Origin: Purshia tridentata
Lineage: Eukaryota > Streptophyta > Magnoliopsida > Rosales > Rosaceae
Direction: 5' to 3'
Assembly: GCA_003254885.1 (NCBI GenBank)
Contig: QANT01002977.1
Location: 1-30,618, forward strand
Length of the DNA stretch: 30,618 bases
The position numbers and the translations under genes are program-made. The notes under the pieces are model-generated. The model did no database searches and was not told the origin of the DNA. It saw only the letters and a program-made list of their open reading frames with translations. Of the stretch, positions 10,801 to 22,426 are shown in pieces; positions within the stretch are counted from its first letter, which is position 1; every line of letters starts with the position of its first letter.

Positions 10801-11571
10801 TTCAACACCATTCTGGCTCAACTCCAAACCTTCTCAGTCCAACAAGGAAGTCTCATGGACACCAAACTCAACAAATCCTTCCACATCCCTCCAGCTTCAC
10901 TCCAAGCCATCCCTTACATCATCCTCATCTTCCTCGTCCCTCTCTACGACGTTTTCTTTGTCCCTTTTGCCCGAAAATTCACGGGCCAAGACTCCGGAAT
11001 CACCCCATTGCAGAGGATCGGATGTGGCCTATTTTTTGCAACATTTTCAATGGTCGCAGCTGCCATCTTGGAGGAGAAGAGAAGGGACGCAGCCGTAAAT
11101 TCAAACAAAACACTGTCCATTTTCTGGATCACCCCACAATTTTTGATCTTTGGCTTATCAGAAATGATGACTGCAGTGGGCCTAATTGAGTTCTTTTACA
11201 AGCAATCCTTGAAGGGGATGCAAGCATTTTTAACTGCGGTGACATATTGCTCATATTCATTTGGGTTCTATCTAAGCTCCCTACTGGTGTCTTTGGTCAA
11301 TAAGATCACCTCATCACAGTCTTCATCAACTGGTGGTTGGCTTGGTCACAATAATTTGAACCAAGACAGGCTAGACCTTTTCTATTGGTTGTTGGCAGGG
11401 CTTAGCTTCCTCAACTTTCTCAACTATCTATTTTGGTCCAATTGGTACTCTCATAACCCATCTTCATCATCAAGTGCTGTACCACCTCAGCATGAGACTC
11501 GCATAATGGAGGAGGATTATAACCATTATACATTTAATAACAATATTGGGGATAATCATAACATACCATAA
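7818..11571 (+). CDS. NPF (NRT1/PTR) family transporter, NPF4.3/NPF4.4-like
   Basis: Five coding exons with GT-AG introns: 7818-7980, 8207-8424, 8914-9372, 10319-10446 and 10662-11571. They join in frame to 625 aa, a usual NPF length. Family members are plasma- or inner-membrane MFS proteins with about 12 helices; NPF4 relatives move nitrate or hormones such as ABA and gibberellin, or sense nitrate. Seen here: first-helix region from about residue 56, the motif GSGCVKPN (177-184), a hydrophilic loop between the two halves (about 290-345), a second-half signature ending GLSEMMTAVGLIEFFYK, and a polar Ser/Asn/His-rich C-tail. K182 and E490 match the Lys164-Glu476 pair of Arabidopsis NRT1.1. The proton-coupling ExxER motif is reduced to E60-I-M-G-I, the position of nitrate-binding His356 is L374, and the position of Pro492 is L506. 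The start is the first ATG after the GA leader. The family call is firm; the substrate is unknown and may not be nitrate. Confidence 0.93.
8648..8665. repeat. (TA)n microsatellite in NPF intron 2
   Basis: A short TA run within intron 2 (8425-8913). A CT run also lies in this intron near 8499-8520. Neither is likely to affect splicing. Confidence 0.5.
9373..10318 (+). other. Long AT-rich NPF intron 3
   Basis: A 946-bp GT-AG intron lying between codons (phase 0). No exon-like frame, RNA gene or clear transposon is seen inside. Confidence 0.7.
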
Positions 11572-13427
11572 ATTAATAAACTAATGACAGATATATGGAT
11601 ACTCTATATATAGGCTAGGGTTGGTCGAGTTATTAAGAATTGTGAATGAAGGGTTCTATTGAGGCTCTCATATGTATACTTTTTGTAATATATATGTAGA
11701 AACATATATATATGCTATGCACAAGGGTACCCTCTAGTCTTGGAGTTAATATATTCATGCCATCTCATAAATGTTATATAAGGAAAAATTAGTCAACAAT
11801 ATGTATAAAGTTAAAAATAAAGATAGCTTTTTCCATTCATTTTATTTTCATCCAAGAAAAAACAGTAAAGGAGATATAACTTTCTGTAATGAACAATAAA
11901 TTAACTAAATATAAGATTTAGAGATGCAAAAAAAAGATGAACTTTATAGGACTAGCTTGCAAGAACTTTCATGAGTGGGTCGGTGCCTAAAAATGTATTG
12001 GAATTTGCCAATAAAAAGATTCAATTTATGACAGTTCTTTATAAGGAATTGGAGTTTATAACAAAAGTAGGAGGATCTTGTGGCTTATTTTTTGAATGTC
12101 AAAAGGGAATTAATAAGCAAGTGGCCGGTGGCCGGCCAGGTGATGATTTGTTACTTGGAAAAAAAGGGGTTCTTTAGAGAAAATCTAACTATATACCTTG
12201 ATGTGATGCAGGCATAAGGAACATGATAATGAATGAGCCTATAAAAAGTCAAAAAGAAAAAGAACTGATCCACAGAGAGAGAGAGAGAGAGAGATGTAAT
12301 CAATTAGAAAATATACTAGAAGAGAAGTTTGTTCCCATTTTCATTTGTTAGTTAATCATATACCTTTCTAAAAATTGAGAGACATGTCTCAAACATGTTT
12401 TGATGTTGGTGCTATAGGGTCCCCTTGATATCTTTCTGAAACCTTTGGCAACTTGTACATCCATATGTTGGCCAAAAGATAAGCATGTTGGAGGGGGGGG
12501 TCCCCCTGCCTCCAACCACAAAAGAAAGCTAGTAGCTTTTCATGACTCACTCGTCGATGTGATAGTAGCTTGCACAACTTGCACCAAAAAAAAAAAACAC
12601 AAAAATGAGAAGCTTGCACCACCACAATGAGGACTATATGTACTATCTTCAAAATGGAGGTAGGCGAGGATGGAGTACAAGCACAAATTATGAGCATAGG
12701 ATCCTGTTTTATTGTTGTGACTTCTAACATTTCCTTTGGAGATGGAAATGTTTAATCACAAGAATTTGAAGTGGATGGGTCTTTTGCCTCATATACTACT
12801 TTTAGGAGAATTTGTAAACTAGAAGGCTCAAGTGTAAATAAATTCACCTACTATATGCTACTTTCATGTATGGTTACTCAAGTATAAAATGGGTGTATTA
12901 TATTTTATAGTTTTTATTAGTAAATGTGAATTTGAAATTTTTTTTTTTGTTCGTGAACCAACTTGAAATACACTTTATAATTGGTGAATGTATTTGTATT
13001 TGTGCCCAAAAAATAAAAAACGTAAGGGAGAAAAAGAGAATTACAGCAGTCCTTTGATTGGATAATGTGGCAAGTAAATAATGAGGTGGCAGGTAAACTT
13101 ATACAATTTAAAATTATTTCTTTTTTTTGTGGTTAAAAATGATCTTTCTCTGTGTTGTCAATTAAATGGATGATCTGAACCATTGTTTCATTTCAAGACA
13201 AACGGCATAACCAAATTCAATTATACAAACAAGCAACTCAAAAAGGAGAGAGGGATCTATTATAGCAGTAATAACCATGATGGTAAGTATGAACATTACA
13301 GTTTCAAATACCCACTTTCTCATGTTCCAACTCTACACATGGCATTACCAATGGGTTATGAGTTACAAGGTCACACTGAACCTTTTGAACAGGTACAGCA
13401 AAAGCAGAAAGATAGATAATAGTAGAG
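11572..13427. other. Tail-to-tail intergenic region between NPF and SPF30
   Basis: Contains the 3' ends of two convergent genes. AATAAA words occur at 11575 (probably too close to the stop codon) and about 11815, either of which could help 3' processing of the NPF transcript. A GA run lies at about 12275-12293. Open frames such as 11971-12177 show no family features. No gene is seen. Confidence 0.5.
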
Positions 13428-16400
13428 CTAAGGAGCCTCTTCATCATTCTCAGCTGTTCCCCCTTTGAGATGCAAGTGTTTTTCCCTCTTCTGAAACTCT
13501 GTCAAACCCTTCCCACTTCCAGTCACCCCAACCTTACCAAACGGATCCTCGGGAGACTTGAAGATGCTCTCCCGCTTGCGTCCAGAAAAGAAGCCAATCT
13601 GAAAATGCAACAAGTTACAGATCTGGGACACGTGAACGAACACTATGAACGGACAGAATTGCTTAAATCCCAAGCCAATCCTTAGAATAAGCCAGGCTGA
13701 AACTTGTACACAGTTGGGTATAAGTCCCTTTTTATAGGTACTTTTAGGTGGTTATTTTTCTGTTTCTTGATAGTTTTCAATTGGTGATTGTCAATCTTTC
13801 ATATTCAAATGGGACAATGTATAGTTCAACACAAAATCTCCTTTCACATGCTTTTAATACCTCTCTGATGTTTTGTCATTTAAAAAAAATAAAATAAAGG
13901 GGAAAAGGCATCCTCTCTTCAAAACAGGGTAAAACCGAGGGAAAGACAAAAAGGCTTAACCAAACCCCAAAAAAAGAAAAAGAAAAAAAGGTGCACACAT
14001 TATCCCCAAAAGGGAGCAAAAGGAAATTCAAACCACGACTTACAGTAAGCATGTGGATGACATGCGTCCACCTCTTTCTTTCATTTGGGTGACATTTCTC
14101 TTTCATTTCCATATTTGATGCTATATTATTTCCATTTTAAACATTTATCAATTATCAACTTTATTTGAATTTATGATTTACTTTATGGTTACCTTACTAT
14201 TTAATAGGAAAGCAAACTCACATATGTTCTGCCCATGTGGGATGACTAGTAAAAGTTTAGATATGTGCATTTGTTTCTCGAAATGAAATCTCTCTTAAAT
14301 TTCTGCTTTAATATTGTGTTTCTGCCAAAACAACATTATCTTAGAAGTTAAGGTTAATTGTTTATGGTTTATATTAGAAAGAAAATTATATGGACTCTTC
14401 AAATGACACAGTATTGGCCATAAACACAAGATCCAAACTCGTGGTTCTCTGCCTTTCTATTTTATATTAAGACAAGCACTGCAAAATAAGAAAATACTGC
14501 CAAACTAGTGATTTATAAACACACATGTCTGTAAACAAATTAAAACAACTGATACTATAGCCCCTAGGTAAAGACCAATCATAGCAATGCAAGTAATTCG
14601 AAATGTAAAAATGTCTACCAAACATACCTTCTTAGTCTTGCCTTTGGTTGACTGGAACTGTTGCCAAGCATTTTGACGTTTATTCTGTGTAACTTCTAGC
14701 TGCTCCATCCTCATCTTTGACTTAAAAGCATGTATCTTTTTGCGTTTCGCAATTTTCTGTGAAGTTTGAAGTTGGCAAGCACATGAAAACATCGTACCAT
14801 AACATTTGACATAAAAGAAAATAATATTATACTGAAAAACAATTTCAAGCATCCTGTCAATCTAGTTCTAACAAATTTGATTGCTTATCCCACCAGAAAA
14901 AATAGAAGTTCTCTAAATTACCAAAGTGAACCAATTTTTATAAATATACTAGTTCTAACAAATTTGATTGCTTATCCCACCAGGAAAAATAGAAGTTCTC
15001 TGAATTACCAAAGTGAACCAATTTTTATAAATATTATATAATATTGAATATTAAACAATCGATAGCAAAGTGTAATTTTTTATAATTTTATTTAAAAATA
15101 AAATACTTACAAAAACTGTCATAGTTTTATCTCACAAAGCATTTAATTTAGGTGATGCCAAAAAACGAAAAATTATACGAACTTTACTTTTTCATAATTT
15201 ATGGCATTCATAAAGATGATATAATTAGTAATTACGATTTAATGATTAGCATTGCTTAAAAAAAACCAAAACAAAACAAAACGATTTTTCTCTAAGTGGT
15301 TGCTGCTATTGTTATTTTATCTACTTTGAATTATATGAAAAGTTAAGATTATCGTTGGGGAGGGTATGTGAAAAAAGATTATATCTCAGTAAAGATATTT
15401 TTGTCCTGCAATTGCATTACCACATCCACAGTTTGGTACAGTAAAATAATAACAAATTAGATATAGATCGATAAATTACCACATCCTCAGGATCATCAGG
15501 TTCTATACGAAGTTTTGCTGGTAAACTTCGTGATTGAAAGTCAACAGAAGCAGCTTGTGCAATCTTCCTTTTGATTGCTTGTTTTGTGGCTTCAGCAACC
15601 CTTTCAGCTTCCAGCAAAGCATTGACAGCCCCTTCTTGAATTGGCCTTACATTGGCTGGATCCACCTGGGATAAACCATCAGTGGAATGCCGAAATTTCA
15701 AAATTTTATTTAAAAAATAAATTATAGATGAATGAAAGGTTTAAGAAAACAAAAGGGTTGCAAATACGCAATATAAAAAGGGATGAACAAATAATAACAA
15801 ATGGAGATCAATTATTACAGTAGAAAGAGATCATCAACCTCAGATATTAACTTTCAGACAAAACTTTTAAGGCCAGAATAGAAAAGAAATAGCTATGTTG
15901 TCACTTCAAAATTGTCATTTAAAAAATTGAATAATAGGTGAGATAACTTCTAGAACCAAATAATAAATCATTCCTTTATTGAAATTCCAATTATATGAAA
16001 CAGATGAACTAACGATATTTACTTCAGGTAAAGAACTAACATATTTATTGCCATTAGCAGGCAAGGCAAAAGATCCAGGGATCAGGAAATTGGCCAGGTG
16101 GTTAGTACTCTCTCTCTCTCTGTCTCTCTGTCTCTCTGTCTCTCACCCACACACACTCCACTCACAATACATTTATTCCAAAGTAGTAATCATAGATAAA
16201 TCTTGGAAAAAGGATTTCTGGCTAATATATGTATATGAGATATGGACACGAGCTTTATACAGAAACCTCAATATGAATATGACTAGGAGATGCATTATTA
16301 AATTAAAAGTTAATAGATGAACGTGTCTGAGAAATTATACCTCTTCTTTATTTCCCCAGCTATCATAAGTAACATAATACCCATTTGGAGTAAGAGAATC

Positions 16401-18420
16401 AATTGTTGCATCATACCTGAACATTCAACTAATCAAGCACAGACAAGAAGAAAAGGAAAGGTAAAAAAAATGTAGAAACTTGTAAACATAAATTTATTGA
16501 GATTCAGATCTCTATTGTATTCTCACATACCACTCCCCATCTTCACTCCAAACAGCTTGAACTTTTGTACCAGGAGGAAACTTGTCATTATAATCATAAA
16601 TGCTGCCTGTATCCTACATGAGAAAAGAAATTAAATTGACCACAAAAAGAAAAGAGAGAAAGATCCAACATCAGTAAACATTCATAAAATCAGTTTAATA
16701 GAATGCATTGCTGCGCTTAACATACTGGTGAATGTTGGAATAAAATTCAAGTTCCCTACAAGAAAGTAGGCTTTCAAATTCTTCTGCGAGTGGAACTCAA
16801 GCTTAGGTAATTCAGAAAGTTTTTATATAGAATGCAGGTCTAGAACCCTATGAGAAACAAAGTTATTTCATGTCAATCATGCCCTACCACAACATAAGCA
16901 CATTTCCACATACCACCACATGCACAGAAAACGTGGTCAGTGTAACCTTAACAAAAGATAAAGGATATATTCCCCATAAAACGTAACTAAAAACACAAAA
17001 ACAAAACAAAAAACAATATAAAAACAAACAAAATCATGCAAGGATGCCAATTTACATTTTCAATCCTCTGAGACTGGGGCAAACTAGGAGATGCATTAGC
17101 ACTTGTCCCACTATCTGATCCAGAATTCTCATTTTGCTTTGCAGTTGCAAGTAGTTCCTCTGTCAGAGCAATTACCTGCATTATCATAACTTTAGCACAA
17201 GCCTAATTTGAACAAGCATACACATATAGTTGTTAACATAAAAAAGAGCAAATTATTGTCAAAATTCAAATTTAGAATCTCAGTGTGAACATCTGAAATC
17301 AGGGGATAGAGAAAGAGAAAGCTGACCATCACCACACATAGCACACCTGCAAAGGAACCAAGATAGAAGTGACATGCATCTTAAAGAAGCTCTAATCCCT
17401 TTTTTTTCTAAATTCTCCAGAGTTCCAATTTCTGGAGTGTATGAACTTTATTTAACATAAAAACCATCCTCACCTTATTCAACCCTGTAATGAAAACAAA
17501 CCTCCACAGGTGCCATAGCAGTTAATTGGTGTTGCTAGTTTGTGCAACATGTTGATTCCTTCAAAAGACAGAAGGAAGAAATAAAAGAAGAATGATAATT
17601 GCATTGAAAACCTAGACATCCATATTAATAGTAACTGCACTTGGTTGTCATCCCTAAGGGCTAGAGAAGATCTTGACTCTGCTTTCGCAAAAGACATTAA
17701 AATGAGCCCTCTACACTACAAACTCAAAAACAAACAAGAGAGTTCCAAAATGTAGGAATGGATCAAAGTATATAACAAAATTTACATGCAATATTAACCC
17801 AAAAAGAATAAATAAAAATAGACAAAAAAAAATTACCTCATTGAGCTCTCTTTCCATGTCAGCATACTCAGAGTTCCCTGGATCATCAGCTAAAAGTTCC
17901 TTGACCTGATCCAGAGGATGGGAAAAGTCATTACACAATCACAATCTACAAGATACTACATGGAGTGATTCACAGCATATAATTTTCAAGATATGATTAA
18001 GAATACAAGAAACCAACTAGTTCAAATTTTTTATTTTGATGGTCAAAACTTTGTAATAACAATTCCTTATAAGACAATAATAAAAAACAACCTAATTGTG
18101 TGTTCAGTGTAACACTGCAGCATTAAAATCCAGGATCCTGATAAATTAAAGTCGGGGCCAACCACAAAATGAGGAATGCCAATCCAAGTAATATAAGTAA
18201 TGGTAGATCTAGGTGCCTAGATGTAATTTCTACTTCTTTTTTTCAACTTACCAAAATACTTCAAAAAATCTTTCTTTTGTAAATGCATTAAATCTCAAAT
18301 AAAATCATAATACGTAAAGTAAATTTATACAAAGGAATCCCTACCTAAACTCATAGAAACTGAAAGCCCAGAAGAAAAGAAAAAAAAAAAAAAAAAAAAA
18401 AAAAANNNNNNNNNNNNNNN

Positions 18421-18453
<33 letters not shown>

Positions 18454-20056
18454 CAGTGTGGTTAGTGACAGTAGCCTATAAAATATGACCCGCTAAAAGT
18501 ATAACAAGGAAGGACTCTTCAGGATGTGAAATTCCCAATCAGTAGTCAAAGTAGAGAAGGCTTTACTTGAAAAGAAAGCAGAACTTTTTTTAATTTTAAC
18601 AACGTCAGGGTTACTTAGCAACTAGAAGTTGATTTATTTCAATCGACTGATTCTCTATTCCAACAATTATTCAATTTTTTTCGCAAGCAAACACTTATAT
18701 GTTGAGGAATGCAGTTCAGTGAGATTAACGATTAAACAGAGTTCATATCATGATTTTGACTCCAAGATTTATCAAAATTATGTATCACCAATATTACAAG
18801 CAGTGTAGTTCATAAATACGCATTACAGAAAATGGTAGAATTTCAGTAAATAAACATTTTGCCAATCTCATTAATCAAAGGATAAGATTATAATACTCCT
18901 AAGCTTTTCATTGATGTATCATACTCAGAGGAAAAAAAAAAAGACAAGAAATTACATTTACACCAAAACCATCAAACTACTTGTTAAATACATGTCTACA
19001 TGGGGTAAAGAGAAAAAGTCTAGAGCTTGTGCCCTAGCACATTTGTCTAGATGAACTACATGTCACAATAAGTCCAATGCCCCATAAGGCTACATATACT
19101 TTTGCTTATTAAGTACAGCTGTCCATTGCCCCTTTTACACTATAATTTGTTCAATAGTGATTAACCAATTTGTTAGTCTTCAAATTAAGATTCTTCCAAA
19201 GATGTACTTCTCACCGCTCAATCTAATACTCTCCATTACAAACAACATACATAAATTTTATATTTCAAGGATAGGGCATGAAGACATGCGTTTAGTATAA
19301 AAACCAAGGCCCTCTATTCAATACTTACAACCTAACTTCCCATAATAATTGACTGAAATTCCAAAGCAATGGCATACCCTTATTAATGGCCGTTTAGCAG
19401 CAAAGGCAGAACCTTGCCATATGAATAAAAAATGATTTTCTGTCAATTTAAAATCAACAAAAAAGCCGAAAAAATTGTCCACTCTAATTCAACAAGTAAA
19501 ATAGGAGATAAAAGTCTACTCAGTTTACACATGGGCATGGCTACCCAATAGACTAATAGTCCCCATTCACATACATACAGTACATTGATTCAATTTCCTG
19601 TTGATTATGTAGACAGTATCCATACAGTGCAATCATCAACGGGCACCCAGTAAAAACTAAATTTTAAATTTTCTCACTTTCTTGATTTTGGTTGCATACT
19701 GGGCCTGCTACCATGAAAATTCGGAGAAAAGGGTTTCTTTCAGTGAGTGCTTAAACCAAAAGAGGCAAATTCCTTATAATTTGTATCATGTTAAAAAAAA
19801 CCCTAATCGAATTCCAATAAACCCTAATCGAATTTCAGTAAACCCTAAATCCTAATCATAACATATCAACAAAGTAAAAAAGAAAAAAATTAAAGTAAAT
19901 TGAAAATTAAGCACGCATAAATTAAATAAGAAGCCGAAGAAGAGAAATGAAAAAAAGAAGGAAGATGGGAACCTGCTGAAGCTGATCTTTGTACGTTGTG
20001 AGATTGGAGGCTAGCTCCTCTATGCTTAGCTCTTCTCCTCCTCCTCCTCCTTGCAT
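13428..20056 (-). CDS. SPF30: Tudor-domain splicing factor SPF30 (SMNDC1-like)
   Basis: Eight coding exons on the minus strand, all GT-AG: 20056-19973, 17905-17837, 17175-17056, 16613-16531, 16416-16341, 15665-15480, 14756-14628, 13598-13428. They join in frame to 305 aa, close to the roughly 300 aa of plant homologues. SPF30 is a nuclear spliceosome assembly factor whose Tudor domain binds symmetrically dimethylated arginine on Sm-type proteins. Seen here: an acidic N-terminus with a poly-Gly run (3-7), predicted helical KELLADDP...MERELNEVIALTEELLA segments, a Tudor domain at about 101-152 with WSEDGEWYDA and YDSWGN, then a basic Lys/Arg-rich region and the conserved C-terminal block starting GFFSGRKRESIF. 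The aromatic cage is W113, Y120, Y136 and W139, with N141 conserved. The start is the only ATG that opens the conserved N-terminus. The gene is tail-to-tail with the transporter and in tandem with ClpX. Confidence 0.94.
14862..15035. repeat. 87-bp tandem duplication in SPF30 intron 6
   Basis: Two adjacent copies (14862-14948 and 14949-15035) starting CTAGTTCTAACAAATTTGAT differ at about three positions. The near identity in a fast-evolving intron points to a recent duplication. Confidence 0.85.
16108..16143. repeat. (CT)n/CTGT microsatellite in SPF30 intron 5
   Basis: A CT run interrupted at regular steps by G (TCTCTCTG units). It lies inside the 675-bp intron between exons 5 and 6. Confidence 0.6.
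18380..18452. repeat. Poly-A tract with a 15-N gap in SPF30 intron 1
   Basis: A long A run on both sides of 15 N (18406-18420). The gap size may be arbitrary, so unseen sequence could lie here. It is inside the 2067-bp first intron and does not touch an exon. Poly-A can mark a retroposon tail, but no matching body was recognised. Confidence 0.7.
19798..19848. promoter_or_regulatory. Three telo-boxes at 21-bp spacing, SPF30 intron 1
   Basis: AAACCCTAA occurs at 19798-19806, 19819-19827 and 19840-19848, within three imperfect 21-bp units. It lies about 125 bp inside intron 1, downstream of exon 1. Telo-boxes in plant 5' gene regions are bound by TRB-type Myb proteins and are common in growth-related genes. 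A regulatory role here is inferred. Confidence 0.5.
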
Positions 20057-22426
20057 TTTTTAGTTTTATAATTTAGAGATTATTTGCTGCTTCTGAGAGG
20101 TTTTTGCAGAAGCAGAAACAAGAAACACAGATTGAAAAGAAGAGAATAGTTTATCTTTTTTTGGCCTGGGAAGAGAATAGTTTATCAGTAACAAAGAAAA
20201 GTAGGGATGAACCTGAACATGAATCGTATAATAAAATGGGTTCACAACTTGCACCCTAGCTTTTGGTCTATTTACAACTTGGTCCTTTCCTTTCTAATTT
20301 TTTTCAATTTAATATTTAACATCTAAAATTTAACCGTTTATCAACTGTGAAATGATAACATAGCAAATCTTGTAACATGTTTGCCTGTATAGAAGTCAAA
20401 GCAGTAGGATTATGAAAGTAAACGAGAAGTGACCTATCAGTCTCATAGAGATAAAATTAATATAATAAAAAATTTCTTCGAAAATAAAAAAAATTCACAA
20501 CCTTACAACCCTTCCCCCATCGGCCCAACCTCTCCTCCCAAATATCAAAGACAACCCAACTACATATATTCATCATCCAAAATTAAATTAAAGCACTTAC
20601 TACGTTCATTATCAACGGTGAAACTCTAAACCCTAAAATTGAGAGAAAATATAAAAATTTTATTGTACATGTTGTGATGCAGCAAAAGTCTGCTTTAATA
20701 CCAACTGATGCAATTGTATATGGATGATGGTCCACTCCAGAAGAATAGAAAGGGCTTGAGATGAACCCGGAGGGAATTGGCATTCTCCTTTTCCAAAATC
20801 TCTAGTTTAATGCTTTGTGAAGCAAATTTCAGACTTCTGTATAGTCCCGAAAAATTATACGAGAAATTCGAAATAACTCATATACAAAACGAGGGCAGCC
20901 CGACTTCTCTGGCCCCGGTGTGACCATTTTCGAAGCCTTTGTATGAATTTATGACCGCGCAAAATCTTTGTAGCCAATTTTCCATTTTCTCATGTTGCAT
21001 TTCTTTGGTTTGGAAGTTCCATAATTTTGTCGGTGGATTTCTAAAAAAATAATCAAATATATGCAAATAATATTTGAAACTGATATTCTTACTTTAAAAT
21101 AAGTAAGAACATTTTGTCTTAACTTACAATTAAATAATCGGAACTGTTTATATTTTAAAGTATGGATTAAATATCACATTTGCAAAAAATCAGTCAAATA
21201 TGAAATTGTTTAACCAATTTATTACTATCAACATTATTTCAATTTTCTTTGATGAACCGTGTTCATATGTATAGTTTTGATGATCAAATAATTACTGATT
21301 ACTAATTTGGTTGATTTTTTTACAAAGATAACCCTTGAGAAATGACCTAAAAATGGACGGTTCTAACCATTACACTTCATTACTAGGTGGTACCTAAAGA
21401 GGATGTCTTACTTTTCTTAAACTAAAGACATCCTTACTTAAATCTCCCTCATCAAACGAACCCTTAAACCAAAAAATTGTCATCAAAGATAATGGTTAGC
21501 CAAACTATTTTTTTTTTTTTTCTGGCCATGTAGCCAAACTAACCCTTATCCGAGATTTTGTACGAGAAAACTCAGCTAACTCGTGCCACAACACGACTGC
21601 AAGATTGTGGTCGACAGTAACAACTAGTACAAAGGTCAATTACAAGTATAATCTGTTGTTAAAGTGTGCAAAAAAATATTGCTTGCTTACCCCCTACATG
21701 TTCAAGCTGAGGAATGAGTTTGCATTGCCACATATCACCTTGACAATTCTCATTTGGACTTAAATCATCTGCCATACTTGTTTTAACTTGTTATTGATTA
21801 CGAATCTAAAAGTATGCAACTTTTGAGTGTTACAAATCTGTTTCTTCTTTCCTCACTCAATGGATTGATAATACAAATATTTGAGCTCATTTAGGTTCTC
21901 CATGATATAGTAACCTTGTGTGTGACACTAACAATATTAATTTAGAATCACCTTATATTAACATGTGCTTGTAACCATTTCTTATGTATCCCTTGGCCTT
22001 GTGCCTCTTACAATTGAATGTCTCATAGCATCCCCATTGATGTATCTGAATGGTTTTTAACTTCTTAATAATATCATCATTGCCAGTTTAATTTTATAAA
22101 ATTATTACATAATGGAATCTACTAGATATGAATATGCTAACTGGCCTATAAGGCTTCCCCTAGGGTCCAAGCATTGAAAAAAGTCGGTCAAAAATCTTTA
22201 CATTAGAGAGCATGGAACCCTAGACATATCATAATCCTAATTCATTATTTAATTACGATGTTCCCACAGTCGCCGGCATAACAGTCGGAGTTTATCTAGT
22301 CTTGCTACTCTATAATCTCCGTTGGAAGGCACACCGCAAGGGGTTCTCAATTTTCAACTTATTATGCACACTGCACATATGCGTATATATACAAGCAAAA
22401 ATTTCATATACTATGCAGCAAAGAAA
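20057..22426. other. Intergenic region between SPF30 and ClpX
   Basis: Holds the SPF30 promoter and 5' leader (near 20057-20300) and the 3' trailer of ClpX. A single telo-box is at 20628-20636. A weak match to an initiator-tRNA-Met primer binding site lies on the minus strand at 20704-20691, without a definable LTR. No gene is seen. Confidence 0.5.

Noticed and set aside
11971..12177. A small gene downstream of NPF
   Set aside because: 68 codons with no family feature, signal peptide or splice partner; likely chance.
13183..13685. Plus-strand open frames overlapping the SPF30 last exon
   Set aside because: They are shadows or antisense of the SPF30 coding exon and its flank.
20691..20704. 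Retroelement primer binding site on the minus strand
   Set aside because: The match to TGGTATCAGAGC is partial, and no LTR end, purine tract or repeat partner was found nearby.
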